Part shown: one piece after another, positions 49,995 through 63,892 of the stretch
Numbering within the stretch: position 1 is the stretch's first letter
Layout of the letters: each line of letters opens with the position of its first letter
Assembly (NCBI GenBank): GCA_963931925.1
Contig: OZ007570.1
Coordinates: forward strand, 27,402,304 to 27,466,303
DNA length: 64,000 bases
Direction: 5' to 3'
DNA from: Onchidella celtica
Lineage: Eukaryota > Mollusca > Gastropoda > Systellommatophora > Onchidiidae
Notes under the pieces: generated by a model
Told to the model about the DNA's origin: nothing
What the model saw: the letters and a program-made list of their open reading frames with translations, nothing else
The model's database searches: none
Program-made: the position numbers and the translations under genes

Positions 49995-52900
49995 TGTGTC
50001 ACAAACATGAATATTAGCTAGATTTTTCTAATTACATCTTTGCTTGGCAAGTGCATGGCTGATCACATTGATTTTAGAGAAATTTGAATGAGCCGTGTAT
50101 ATGTTGCTGTAGAGGACATTTTTACCATACATATTGACAGATTGCTGCCATGAAATCCTCCAAGCAGTATCGCAGGTCGTTTTTCACTCAGGAATCAGAA
50201 ACGTCTATAAAATTCATAATAGACTGGGTTGGAGATTTTGCTTTATTTAATCATATTTTTATTGTTATATCATTAAAATTGTCAGTCAAAGATGGCATTA
50301 ACTTTTGAATGAAGTTTGCACTGTATTGATGGTGTTTAAGTGTAAATTGTAACTTATATAGTGGTAAAGGGATTGATGAGCAAAACTATATGGAAACAAT
50401 GAAGGAGTAAGAAGGAATTTTGTTATAAAATTAACCTCATTAAACATAATAAGGAAAAAGTGACACTGGAACTATTTATTATGTATGATAAATCATTCTC
50501 ATTTATTTTACCAGCTGGCAAAGAGCAACAATTCCTCAAAATGAAGACAACATATGGTAAAAAATGACATATATTCAAACAACCATGCAAGGAATTGACA
50601 ACTGGTTTCATGGATTACCTCAGGGTGTCAGGACAAAAAGTTTCAACAATGTCAGTGTGTGCTTACAACAGCAAGCAAAGCATAGTTCGCTAATGTCAGC
50701 CATCTAGTCGTGACAAACATTTGTTTCAAAGTAAATCATAAATAGTATAATCATCCAACTTCACAAATTCTGCGTAATATACATTCTGCGTAATAAACAT
50801 TCGGCTTTCATGATAAGGTATGTCAACAGCAAGACAATGGCTCATGAGCATCTACGCACAAAGAGCAAATGAAACAATGTCTCGCTCGTTTCACAATTGC
50901 CCCAGTCATTTTTTGGTGTGTTTTGAGCCTTCTATTCTACTGCAAATTCCCCATTTGCCTTTCTACCATTCAGACATGACTGATCAATATAATGCATTGG
51001 TTTCCAATTGTATTAGGATGGTAATGTTAAAAAAAAACAATAGTTAAAACATGCATCTGTTGTTGTTTTTTTCAAATTTCTCAAAATGTCAAAAAGTGAC
51101 AGGTAAATGGAGAATGAGCGTGATGATGAGACATTCAGAGTATACAATCAAAGAAAATTCCAAGGTTTGCTCCTTCACAAGAATGCTTGCTTACCCCACC
51201 TAAAGTACTGAGACAGAAAAACAAGCACAGTAAGACAGACAATGCATATGTATAGGCTATAGACAGTTCAAATCATGAGCTTTGCTCCAACACCCAAATC
51301 CAGAGCCTCTGATTAAATCCAATACTGATGAACAGAGAAATTCCATCATTGCAGCGATCAAGAAAAGCAGCTGTCGAAAAAGTCTGGTTTACAACTCAGT
51401 GTCAAATATTCAGTCAAGCTGACTGTGTAAAACCCAATAATAATAATCAGTATCTTTTTTTCTTATTGTCAAACCCGATGGCACCTGAGGATTTCTTCGT
51501 GTAAACAATGGCGATGTGAAAAATCAGTCCACAGCACCATCTTTTTGCCTTGCCTTCCCAAGACCCAAAAGCTCTAGAAAGCAAAATGGGACATGTACAA
51601 AAAACATTCTTGTATTGCAAACTCATCAATCACACACATGAAAAATACATAAGATCATTAATAATTCATATAAAGTTGGACATTATTCTCTTGGCAGTGC
51701 ATCTTAGTAACTGCTGGAATATTCACAAATGGAAATATGAACTGCTTCATTAAAATCCAATCCGATTAAAACAGATGGAAGGATCACTGACCATTGCTTT
51801 GCTTTAACAAGAACAGTATCTAAATTATGAAATATGTTTTCTGGACATCTAAACATCTTACTCTTCGGCCAATCAGAGACCCTATATGAATACTTTTGAC
51901 AAAGAATAATCTATGCAACTATTTTTAAAAAAATGTATGTCATAAAAGAATGTTTAAAGTTCATAAAAATGTACAAATTCTAGTTCACATGTATCTTCCA
52001 TGTTGCTAGTCACAAATACAACCTATTTTAACCATGAAGTTTTCTTTGGAAAAGAACCCTATTGTATGTTGCATTCCAGCACCATGTGTTACAATCAGAG
52101 AGTACAGCAAAAAAAAGGTAAAACAACTCAAATTTGGTGGTAAATGTCAGTAGAAATACTGAAATGATTTACATTCCAGGACCCTTGACTTTGCACTGTG
52201 GGTGATTCTCCTGAACAGCACTTCAAGACACAAGGCTGAAGATCCTGCCGCCCCCCACCCAAAAAAACCCCCCTGAGTTTGTCTAAAGTACAGAGATATT
52301 CATCTGCTAGTGTACAGAAACTGCATATTTGCTGATGTCACAACAGACCACTTCCACCTACACACTGTCTGGTTCAAATTTTGGAACGCCTAAAATTAAC
52401 CTATAGGCATAACTTCCCATACTGATGTTATTGCATGAGCTTCTTCTCCTAATGATATATATTAAATTAATGCCCAACCAAGTCTAGTTCCACTAATTTG
52501 TTTCCAAGTTCAAGAACAGTTTCTTTGTTTAAAAGAACCCACTGTCGTCTCTCTTTTTAACCCCTTCGTTGCTACGTTTTTCCCCCCATGTTTGCTGAAC
52601 AGCGCACTACCTTGAATTTCAAACGTACACCATATGTCCTTGGCACACTTGCACTACCGATTTTAGAATGTACACTACAATATAGGTCTACAGTGCAGTG
52701 AAGGGACCAAAGAAACACAAAAGTAGTGGGGGAGGGCAAGTTCAAAACAGGATATTTTTCACTGAGAATTCCAGATGCGAGTATTAAATATAATACACAT
52801 ATTGCACCCCTCTGCAAGAATGAAAATGCACATAAAAATCTGAATCAAAACATGTTGGCCACATATGAAAGAACTTAATGATTTGACTGTCGCAGTCACA

Positions 52901-55900
52901 ACAAAATTATGTAAACACGACTATGACAGGTTTGTAATAAATGTCTTAGGAGCTTTGTTGTTTATGCGCTTTTCTGATAACAGTGTAGATTAAAACTTAG
53001 TGTCAACTGGTTTTGAATTCGTGCATATTAGCTTGACAGTGAGTACACTCATTCAGTAATATTTCCACACACTTCAACAAAAGTGAAAGGAAAATGGTTT
53101 CTAATACTGGACACTGAAAACAAATCATGCTGTTGCTTAGAGATCGGCTATCTAGGAAAAATTATGCTTCAAGTTTTCTCATGCATTCTCACCATTGCAA
53201 AAACTCAACAGGTCAAGAAAGGCTAACACTAACATATATTTGGCATGATTAGGACTGACATGCAATGCGTCTGACAAGCTCTGAGTATGACAATTAAGGC
53301 AAGTAAATGAAAACACAAACAAAACAATGAAATTTAAAAATAAATACAACAATGGAGCTAATATGTATATATCTAGTGTCACTTACTGTTCAGAATAAGA
53401 ATAACATATCTTAAAAGACCACTTCCGAAGATATAGTGCTATTGATACTGATGTAAACTGTCAGATAATTAAATTTGCGTATATTTATTTCAAACATTTT
53501 GACTGACATCATTCAGAGTTACAATCTATGTAGTCGGACATAAAAAAATAGCAGTTTTAAAAGTCTTGAGCAATGTTTGAAACTAAGGTAGGCATTAAAA
53601 CAGTAGAAGTACACTCCAACTCAAGACTAATTTTTCAAAGAAATTTTACACAGTTGGACATACTTTATGCATGGTGAACAGTGATGAAAATTAACTTTCA
53701 TAGACAAAATATTGATGTAAAAAGCAAACTGGCAATAGTTTAGGAAAATTAACAGGGAAAGCCAAACAATAATGACTATGTCAAAGCACAGCACTTTAAC
53801 CCTTTTCATTTTGCATGTTATTTTACGCACATATTACAGATTTTGCAGAGACCTGAACTGATGTATTGACATACACACTCAACAAAAAAAAAAAAAAAGG
53901 TTGTCATTATATGTCAACAGCAAGTTTTCATATTATACCAATACTTCTTAAGAAATGTGAGCAAATAATTTTGGTAGCAAGCATGTGCAGGACTCTGGGA
54001 TCAAATTATAAAAACAAATATTTTTGTATTAGCAACACCCTTGGAAGCCTGCATTTGGTATACTTTGAAGGAGAAAGCACCTTTAATTAGCATTTTTCTA
54101 TGAGTAATGCTGTGAATAAAATATTGCAAACTTAAACCTGATGGTAAGTGATTTTTGAGAAATGACGAATCTGCGTCTGTCTTCAATAATGTATTTCTGG
54201 CTGTGTGTTTCATTTTGTAATAAATAAAGCAAGTTGAGCAAAATGGAACGCTGTACAATGAAATCAAAACATTCAAGCAAAAATCAACAACGAAAAAAAA
54301 AAGCTAAGAGTTGCAGGGGCAACAGCAAGGAAAGATAACAACAATACAGAATTGTCCTTTATGTGCAGAGGAGATATGACAAATACTTTATCTCTAAGTC
54401 CTCTCCAGTAATATTAGCAACTTCCAAAAACGTTTTTGCATGAAAACATTGTGTCTGAATAGTCACATAGGTTATATAACAAAGTTGCACATATTTCATA
54501 ATACCGATTTCAGCTGTCACTCGGATGTCAAAAGAACATGATCACAGAAGAAACACCTTCTCCAATGATACTCTACAGAGAAACCTTGGAGATTTGTAAC
54601 CAATGTATGTATTTGTACTGCATGTATTTCAGTATGAAATTTTAATTTAAATGCTGAAGCATATTGTTACAATCTGGTTATAGATGAAGCAGGTCATGTC
54701 TAAAGACGGGGATAAAAGCTGTTTCTTCTTTCTTTCTGTCCTTTTCCATTAGAAAAACTTTTTGAAAATAAAGTAACAATTATTGTTTTGCAGTTGATTA
54801 TGGCATAACCAAACCTCATATTATCTTTTTTTATCATATTTATCTAAGACTTCCTAGTGTTTCCACCACACATATTAACTCTCTGGTGAAGCTCAGAATA
54901 ATCATAAAACTACTATTCATAAAAATATGTCTTTATAAATATATTAACATGTAAACTGATTAATTTCAATGTTTTTACTTCATTATAATGAGCAAAATGT
55001 CATTGAAATTTAACTTTCTAAATATTTGAAGTATTGTTTTTTTCATGATATTTAAGAGGGAACAGTATGGTTGGCAGTTGTCTGAATTCACTAATATCTG
55101 TGTATTAGTTTTGACATAAATTACGGGTAGGTCGCATTACACAAATGTTGACCCACAGCAAGCAAAAGATTCAAATTTAAACAAAAGCAAAAACACAAAA
55201 GACAATACGGAAATCTCACTTGAAACACAATGTTGATTTTTCAGAATAAAACATTCTTTCGATTGGCAAAAATGAAAATTTTATAAATTAATGCTTTCAA
55301 ATACCACTGTCAACTCAATATCTCGTCAAACATTTTATTAACGTACCGAATCAAATCAAAATTGTTAGTTGATTGAGAAAATCTTGCTACGCCTTGACAC
55401 TATTTGCATGGACACAGTTTATTTCAATGGACATGACAATACATGAGCTGTAACAGTGGCAACATTTAATGCATGCAAAGCACTCAGACTGTCATATTGT
55501 TTGGGTAAAGTCACTAACAATCCTAACATGATAATATTTGGATGGGGGAGTATTTAAGTAACTTGACATGTTATACAATGAATATGAAGGTTCCTATGAC
55601 TCCAGTATGGTTAAACTTTGTTACGAGAATGGATTCTCTCTGCCAGGTAATCAAGTGGTCTGCTGAAAGGAATATGACAGACTGTATAGATAGACTTTTT
55701 TTTTTTTTTTTTCAGTAAATTCCGTAAGCACATTAATAAACAGAAACATTCAAGTGATGCCTTATGAGACATCACTCTCGGGCCTGAAAAACAGCTTTTG
55801 GACAATAAAGAGTCTTATATTGGCTAAATGAAAATGTCAATACCTGAAATCTTCCATATCTATCTTCAGTGAGTTGCACATCATCTCACTCAAATCATGT

Positions 55901-56734
55901 GTAGGAGTATTATGCAGTGCAGAAGGACACCTGATTTTGTAAGGCGTATTAATTTTGTCATATTTTACTTCGAGGAAAGACAAAAATCAACCCTGTAGGC
56001 CTACATAAGGAGGAATTTGGCAAACCATAGTCCTTATTCTTTATTCAGTTTAAACAAAATGTTAAGGTATCAAGCTATTTTGTCATCATGGATTTACTGT
56101 CTACCTTGACTTTCGCTATTACTGGGTAAAGCAAACTGAATGCATTGAAAAATGGAAAAAAAAAAAATGATTTAAAAAAAACAACACAGGATTATTTACA
56201 ACTGCATCTTCTTCTTTGCAAGCTCATAAAAGGTCATTTTCCAATTAATTTGAGTACAGTAGTTGAAAGATGTGTAAGGGTGAATCCTGAACACAAATTT
56301 TACAATTGATCTTTTCACACATTTCAAAATGACTGCATACTCTATTGTGGACATAATAAAAATATTCATGCTGAGTGTTGATCTTCTCATGGTGTTCTTT
56401 GAACATGTGATGAACTCAAATTAGTTTAACCATCATTGTTTTCTTACCTTATGTCACTGATTTACCATGAATGTAGACTTCTTTCGTTTTGTACGATTTT
56501 TTATTCTTGATGAAATAAAAAGGAAAAAAACAACCTGAAATGGTGTTCCCATTTCTGTTGTTGTTTTTGCTACAATTTCCTACATGAGAAAAACTGAGTC
56601 ATGGGCGCTCTTCTCCAACTTTTACTTCCTTTAATTGATCGATTAACACTGTACAATGACAGCCAATGAAATCAGTGTTCCTGAAAAGTACTTTTTGCTG
56701 GGGTTTCCAGGTCAATGCTGGCTCCATATATCAC
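49995..56734. other. AT-rich non-coding sequence
   Basis: No frame of coding quality exists on either strand, simple repeats are few and no transposon ends were paired. TTTATT (a minus-strand AATAAA) occurs near 50242. The texture would fit intron or a long 3' UTR of a minus-strand neighbour converging on CCDC83, but no coding exon in the window supports that. Confidence 0.4.
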
Positions 56735-56738
56735 TTAA

Positions 56739-57640
56739 GGGGGGGGGGGGGGGGTGGGTCCTGAGAGTGATATTCTAAACAACACAGAGTAGACAATTTT
56801 AACTTCCATATTTGAATTCAGCATGTCCAAATTAGGGGAGAAAAGTATTAAAAAAATACTTGGACTTATTGGTTACCATGGTAACGCCGCCATCTTGAAT
56901 TTCGCCTCCATGTAAACAGCTATTTTCAAAACCTAAAGGCTCCGTCATTTTTCAACAAATGATCTTGAAATTTCGTATGCTTATATTTCAATACATAATA
57001 AAGATATTTTAGTCTTTTTATTTGGATATCTTTGATAGATGTTTTTCTAAGAAATTCTGAAAATTGTATATAGCGTGTATGCATTTTTCTTGATTTTTCA
57101 CCACAAAAATGATAGATTTCTCGTAAGCTATAAAAGTTACTCAAACGTGGATACTAACTTTTTTAGTATAAAATATAAAGATGCTATAGTGCAATTTTCA
57201 TCGAAATCCAACAAAATATAAAAAACGAGTTAGGAAATTAACGTAAAAAAAACGTTTGAGAAAAACGCGTTTGAAAATTTGCAAAGGTTTTTTGGCTGAA
57301 AAAAGTGTCTGAACGTTTACCAAATGTCTTAATACATTCCTGGCTGTTCTGGATCATTCATACAAGTGGGAGATTCCAATATAAGGGTCGCTATACCACA
57401 AATCAGCCAGAAATGGCGTTTCATTGTGTCTTGAACTGGCAATTATAGCGTATTTTCTTCGATTAGAAGCGAATATTTTACTCGACCCTCTCCCATGAAA
57501 GTCTTGTTTTTTTTATGGAAAAACACTTAGCTAGGTCAAATGAGTATCAAAAACGTAAATAGAAATGGTTGAACCTTCCGAAAATCGTCAAAAGCAAGAA
57601 TCGGCATTTTGAGTCAAAAACTCGATTTCAGGACCCCCCC
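56739..57640. mobile_element. 902-bp TTAA-flanked non-autonomous DNA transposon
   Basis: The element is bounded by TTAA on both sides (56735-56738 and 57641-57644). Its ends are inverted repeats: a long G run then GGGTCCTGA at the left, and TCAGGACCCCCCC at the right. TTAA duplication is the hallmark of piggyBac, and also of Kolobok; the G-rich ends lean toward Kolobok. No transposase is encoded, and a 72-codon minus-strand frame (56926-57144) is not recognisable. Inside lie GTTACCATGGTAAC and GCCGCCATCTTG. Confidence 0.75.
56872..56897. promoter_or_regulatory. RFX X-box-like palindrome next to a YY1-like site
   Basis: GTTACCATGGTAAC (56872-56885) fits the X-box consensus GTNRCC-N2-RGYAAC exactly. 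GCCGCCATCTTG (56886-56897) is the reverse complement of the YY1 core AAGATGGCGGC with one extra base. Both lie inside the TTAA element. They match known vertebrate consensus motifs; binding in this organism is not shown. Confidence 0.4.
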
Positions 57641-57644
57641 TTAA

Positions 57645-60600
57645 GATTACCACTTGCATCCCGTAAATATTTGGTAGTGTACATAAAGGTGAAACATGGA
57701 CCATTCCTTTCACGACTGTATGAAGTTTCACTTCAATATAGCAAGCTATGAAAAGCAATATTATAAATATCATTAACATGATAAATGCCGGTCTTGTACG
57801 TGGAAGTGAAGCACTTGGAAGTGATCAACGAATTTGATAATGGAGAATAACACAACCAAAGGTAATTAAATTCTTTGATTAGAGCCCACGAAACTGTTCA
57901 ATAATTATACATGTATTTATACATTGTATATAACTTGATACTTGCACTTTTATAGCACAGCACAATAATACTTTGCTGTATTGTAGCGACTGAATGACAT
58001 TTATTATCAAAATGCATCCCAACTACATGTTTGAGTTTGAGACTACAAATGACTTTGGCTTCTGTTCAGCTTAGAGTTTAAATAGAATATCTGGTATTAA
58101 GTCATAGCATTCAATTCAGATATGAAGGCCACTAACTTTTCTGCAAGTGGCTTTGATTAATATGTGACCCCAAACTGGAAGAAAAACAGAAATAAATAAT
58201 TACCTGCCAGAGAATCTCACAAAACAAAATTTCATATTTCTGTTAACTTCTATCATAAATATTGCCGGTGGAAGAATAGGATATGAGGATATAATCCTCC
58301 CTTTCACTTTCCACTTTGGTTCTGCTCCTTTGAAGCCACTTAAACTGTTTTCAAAGTTAGTCAAAGATCAGAAGCAGATATTTAATATTTGTGTCATACA
58401 CAGCTCCCCTGAAGTTCTGATCTGCTGTATGTGCAATGTATTTGAAACCATGCCAGTGCGGCTAGCTGCTGATATGAAGAAATGCACACCAGCTGGCCCT
58501 GAGAAAACGTGTCTCTATGAAGCAAAAACAGTACATCTTTAAGCCATTTGCTCTCAGAGAGGTTTATGAGATAAAAACCACATGAGACTTTTGTTATGCT
58601 TAAAAAATGCTAGGAACATATAAATTCGTTTTGGCACACACTGTAGGAATGTAATCATATCATATTATTCCTCAGACTTTCTAACTGCTTGTAACTTTCT
58701 AACATTAAGGGCATGCTCAATTTTCCATTGAGGTTGCATGCCTTATAGTAAAGGCATTTTGATGAATTGGTTACTGTTTCACTTCCTTATTAAGCCTGTT
58801 TTTTTCCATTCAGAAGGTAATTCAACTAAGGGTTAATTCTGATATCAAGTTAGTCAGTGAATACTCGCCTGCCTCTCAAAGAATCGCATTCCCTCCCAAA
58901 AAGTGAAACTTTAAATGCATTCTGTTTTTAGAATGTACTAAAAAAAAACAACAAGAAACAGGAATTCGTGCAAAAAATAGTTGTGCTGCAAACATATTAG
59001 AGAATGATAGGATCTTCATGTGCAAATTCATATTAATTAACAATGAAACAAATGTATACAGACCGAGGATAAACACGAAATATTGCAATATGGATCTTGT
59101 TTTTCCATGGTGATCCAAATTATATTGAACATTCTCATCAAAACAAATGGTTTTGTTAAGTTTATGTACAGGTAATGCTTACTTGGGAAAAACTACTTTC
59201 TGGACATTTCAGTTTCAATTTCATTGACTTATAGATGAGATACCATCATAGGAGAGCCAACAAGACACATCAGATACCTATAATAACTTAATATTATGAT
59301 CATTTAGGTTTTGTTCTCTCTTAGAAAATCACAATTTCCCAAATACTAGTGTCCTCTTAGTTGAAAGAGAGACCAGATGGACATCAGAAATCTGCTGATC
59401 AAGGTCACAGTAGGCAGCTGTCCCATCCAATCACTTTCAAACGTGTCTGTTTCTGACATGTTTAAGATTTCAGTACAAATCTTTAACAGTAACTGATGGC
59501 TACCTTTACACATGTTGTATACATTCAGCATCTGTAAGCTTAATTCAGTGTACCCAAGTAAGCACTATCCCATATACTATGGCATACCAGTTGTCGAATC
59601 ACAGCACAAGCATCAATGGTATAGTTCAATTCATGAGCACCAATACATTCAATTCAATGAATTCAATAAAAGTTTGGTCTGTTGAGACATAGACTTTAGT
59701 CCTAGAGGCTGTTCTGAGATTCATGTGAATGACATTTTCTGGGATTTGAGTCCATCTGAGTTCCTACACCACATAAGGGCTCAGTTCCATATTGTGCCTA
59801 AGTCACAAGATGCTATATATTTCACGCATATCTAGACTGACAACTTCAGCTCTTTCAAGGTGTCTCACTCTGATAATAACAGTCCTGGGTCAATGCACTT
59901 TGCACAGAAGACAATATACTCACTGATCATTATGCACGACTGTGCAGATTGCTTTTGAGTCCAGGTGGACTTAGGCATAATATAGACCTAACCTCTTCAC
60001 ATATTGCTTATAAGATAAACAATTTACTCTGGCAGTGAACACAAAAACAATCAGTGTGACCTACTATCTAACTGAAAAGCCGGCAGACAACAGTAAGATC
60101 AAGTTCTCCAGACCAACAGATTTGCATGTGCCATATGAACTCAGCAAGGAACAGATTTTGCAGAAAAATGAATGAAGAAAATAAAATGTCCCATTCTTAC
60201 GGGGTGAGCTTTAGCCTATATTTATTGAGTATAGTTAATCTTTTTTGTGGGACCATGTGTTGCTGCATTCCAGACAAATCCAATCCATCCATGTTAGCCA
60301 GTCCTAGTTCCTTGAAGAACATGAACTTTTTATTTTCAAATATCCACAAAGACCAGAAGACATTCAAATGTTTATTATCAATACTATAAGGGCAGCTGAA
60401 AAAAATAATGATATTGTTCAGGTAGTGCCAGAATGTTCACCCCATTTATTATGCTAGAGCACTTGGCATTCACACTTCTTTATTCTGAGGAAGTGCTGTG
60501 CCACTGCTTTGAGACTCAAGAAGAGATGACCTTGAAAAAAAATATTTTGATATTGCAACCACCACCAGAGAATGATGTACTTTTTTTTTTTGAGGCTTGG

Positions 60601-60779
60601 CAGCTCTCTTTATTCCCATCTCCAAGAGAATGAAAATATAAAACTCAAAGACATGCTGACCTACTGATGTGTCGTCAATCCAGTCTCCGCATTTCTTTAT
60701 AATAATACCACAAAACTGTATTTTTAGGGGTTCAGAGGTCTCCAAAATGCCCTGTCCAATTGCCACCCAATATTTTACA
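57645..60779. other. AT-rich non-coding sequence
   Basis: No coding sequence, array or paired transposon ends were recognised between the TTAA element and the repeat complex at 60.8 kb. Confidence 0.45.
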
Positions 60780-61345
60780 GACATATATATATGTGAGTGT
60801 GCCTGAGAAAACCCACATAAAGTCGGCAGAGCTGATTTTGAGAAAAACGGCTTTGAAGTGAAAATATGGGTCCGACACAAGCTTCCAACTTGGCTGTTGT
60901 TTAGGGGACCGTGGCATGTTACAGGGTAAACTGTAGACGAGCAGTGAACACTACTCACTATGATCTCTATAACAGCTTTGTAATTAGACTACGGTCTCCT
61001 AACAAGATCCAAAAACTTCCGACTTGGCTGTATTTTAGGGGACCGTGGCATGTTACAGGGTAAACTGTAGTCGAACAGTGAACACTACTCACTATGATCT
61101 CTATAACGGCTTAGTTATTAGAGTACGGTCTCCTAACAGCAATCACTCCAATATTACTTGGTCAATTCGCTATTGCCACTTATAGGATTAAATGCCGTTT
61201 TCTCAAAATCTTGTTTTAGGGAGGTCACTGACTTCAATTTATCAGAAATGTCTTGTCTTTTATTATATGTACGGAACTCAAAATGTCATGTTGCCGACTT
61301 TTTGTTGGTTTTCTCAGGCAGACACACATATACATAACACATGTA
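60780..61345. repeat. Inverted-repeat element with internal tandem duplication
   Basis: The outer arms are about 52 bases long. The left arm starts near 60786 with the string TGCCTGAGAAAACC, followed by AAGTCGGCA. The right arm is its inverted counterpart, ending near 61340. They match at roughly four in five positions. Between them sit two tandem copies of a 134-base unit (60882-61015 and 61016-61139), sharing TTAGGGGACCGTGGCATGTT and CTCACTATGATCTCTATAAC. No coding capacity. It is probably a non-autonomous transposon with a subterminal duplication; no target duplication was resolved. Confidence 0.6.
60882..61139 (+). repeat. 134-bp tandem duplication
   Basis: Two adjacent units with a small number of substitutions; both end with ACGGTCTCCTAACA. 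The second copy is slightly shorter. Confidence 0.88.
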
Positions 61346-63121
61346 CTTCCACGATGATACAACTAACAGATGTTTTGTATTAGCACGTTTCAATTTAAAT
61401 GAAGAATATTCTTCTTGATTCTTCATCTAAGCAGAGTGTCTTTATTCAGATTGCGTTGCTTAATCAAAGGCCATAAACACAGACACTCATTTGCAAACCA
61501 TACACACAGACATCACAAATTCACGAACGCTCTATTACAAAAAATAATAAAAACAAACAATATGGGTGTAAATGATGAATGTTCATAAATGTATTTTATG
61601 AAAAAAAATGTCAAAAATGCCTGGACAATGCACTCATTCATGACATCATATTCACTTGTTTCTTGATATGCCTCATATTTAAGCCTATTTCCAAAGATGA
61701 TCAGACAATTTTTTTTTTTTTGGTATCAACCTCGATGATGGATATGTTCATTCTTCCTCTGAAATTATATAAGTATGTAATTTACTGTTGTTTCTCCTCA
61801 TTCAGTCCTAAGCCACTTCAGGTGTTTCTGATTAAATTCATTATTTCTGAGCTGTTATGTCTTTAGGCATGCACTTCAAATATGCAGACAAACAGATGAT
61901 TATTACTCTGTTTGAACTTCAGTTCCAAGTTGGAATGAAATTGCCTGCTAATATGAAAGAAGTCAACATAAGACATGTTGTTTATAAGAAAAGCTCAAAT
62001 TCTGTTTGATACAGCTGCTTGGATAGATGTTATCTGTTTTGCCAACTTTTCCTTTAGCTGGAAGTTATTGAACAGCACGCTGTTACATTCTAAGATGGCA
62101 ATCCATATATGCATTTATAGCATTTTTAACTTTTGTTGTTCACATTGATTTCATATACTAATAGAGCTGTCATTATCACACACAAATATTCAACATGAGA
62201 ACAAATCTAAAACACACCAAACCCAACTTCAATGTCAGCTGACTGGATTCACAAAGATATGAAAAGCTGAATATCATAACATACATCATGATGTAATCAA
62301 TTTGCAAAACCATAAGAAAATCATAAAATTTAAATCTTCAAAATGAAACCTTTAAACACATCATAAATGATAAATTATAAAACATGTGAAAAGAAAATTG
62401 GAAACACTTCTAACCAAATGACATAATGTTGAGTAACCAATTGATATAATGTTAAGAAACGAGATGCCTGAGCTTTGGTTTACCCACAAGCATACACTGC
62501 TGACTTGTTTCTACCACATTTAAAGCTCGTAATTGCATAATCATTCTTTTCATTCATCCAAGTCCACTGCCCATCACAACTGTGCTGACACATGTGGCTT
62601 TAAACCTCACTTCATATAAATAAAACAGTCAGAAACAAAGAGTTGCAGCTAGTTGCATGAACCTGTGACGGTGAATATACAGAGTGAGAAAGATAATGTT
62701 ACTCTCCATTTCTGGAAGCAGAGCTGTTTATTTAAGAAAGGATGTTCTCTCATTGTTCATTGTAAAACAAGCAGTGGCTGGACATCCTCATTATCAGATC
62801 TCTGCCAAAGAGCCTCCACCACTCACTCAGCTCTCAGTGGAGAAATCTGAGAAAAGCATGAGTATTTCCTTTTACATACACAGAGCAAGAGAAGTGAGAC
62901 ATTCACAAATAGGATTTCTGTTCAGCTGATTCGGCCAGGATAGAGTAAATGTCAATTTTACCTATGCCTACATTACAGCATTTTCAGCTCTAAAGCAACT
63001 AGCTGAAGCCACAGACAGATATCATCGCTGAAATGAGTGTTGAAACTACCTTACACATTCTGGTTTGGACACTGACCCTCACATGCACTTAGTGGTCCTA
63101 AATGATAATTATGCAGATAGC
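61346..63121. other. AT-rich non-coding sequence
   Basis: No coding sequence or repeat array recognised. Short frames on the plus strand near 61579-61866 and 62653-62929 lack domain features. Confidence 0.45.
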
Positions 63122-63869
63122 AAAGAAGATATTTCAGATGCAAGCAAAGACTACAGCTCTAAACAAAATTTCAGAATCTATTGGATTGAGGATACATCCC
63201 GCGAAGTCGAAGGTCCTAACAATTGTTGCACCCCTAAGCGAACAAGTCACAGTAGGAGATCAACCACTGGAAGATGTAGAGTCCTTCTGCTATCTTGGTA
63301 GTATCATTGACAATAAGGGAGGAACAGAGGCAGAAGTCAAAGCACGAATTGGAAAGGCACAGGCAGCTTTCACATCCTTAAGCAAGATTTGGAGAACCAA
63401 GGATATATCTCTAAAAACAAAGCTGAGGATATTCAACTCGAACGTGAAGTCAGTCCTGTTGTATGGATGTGAGACCTGGAATGCGTCCCAGGCCTACATA
63501 AAGAGAATCCAAGTTTTCATCAACAGATGTTTGAGGAAGCTACTTAAGATCAGATGGACAGACAAGGTCAGCAATGAAATTGTATGGAAAAGAACAAGAC
63601 AGAACCCAGTCAGAGAGGAAATTGGTAGGAGGCGATGGAGATGGATCGGCCACACTCTCAGGAGGCCAGGAAACAGCATCACGAAGAAGGTATTGGACTG
63701 GAATCCCCAGGGCAAGAGATCAAGAGGAAGGCCGCGCGGAACGTGGAGAAGAGCCAGAGAAAATGATGTGCAACGAAGCGGAAAGACTTGGAATAATGTA
63801 AAGAGGCTGGCCCATGATAGAGAGGGATGGAAGGTGTTTGTTGGTGGCCTATACCCTGATCCAGGGTGA
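63102..63869 (+). pseudogene. Partial LINE reverse-transcriptase ORF with a host-derived start
   Basis: The 255-codon frame is fused. Its first 11 codons, including the ATG, come from host sequence and the target duplication; codons 12-255 come from the retrotransposon. It holds no stop or frameshift, which argues that the insertion is young. The encoded part is the C-terminal domain without catalytic residues, so it is not an active enzyme and is not a host gene. Confidence 0.8.
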
Positions 63870-63892
63870 GAAAGGCAATGATGATGATGATG
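63135..63892 (+). mobile_element. 5'-truncated non-LTR retrotransposon, probably RTE-like
   Basis: The insert is flanked by the exact 13-bp duplication AAAGAAGATATTT (63122-63134 and 63893-63905). It is open to its stop codon at 63867-63869. It encodes the last part of a LINE reverse transcriptase protein: SVLLYGCETWNAS, then INRCLRKLLKIRWTDKVSNE, RWRWIGHTLRRPGNS and WNPQGKRSRGRPRGTWRR, ending GGLYP. The 3' UTR is only about 20 bases and ends in ATG triplets, as is usual for RTE elements. The reverse-transcriptase catalytic part and the endonuclease are missing through 5' truncation. Confidence 0.88.

Noticed and set aside
60470-60958. 162-codon minus-strand ORF
   Set aside because: Overlaps the inverted-repeat/tandem element at its 5' part and has no recognisable domain.
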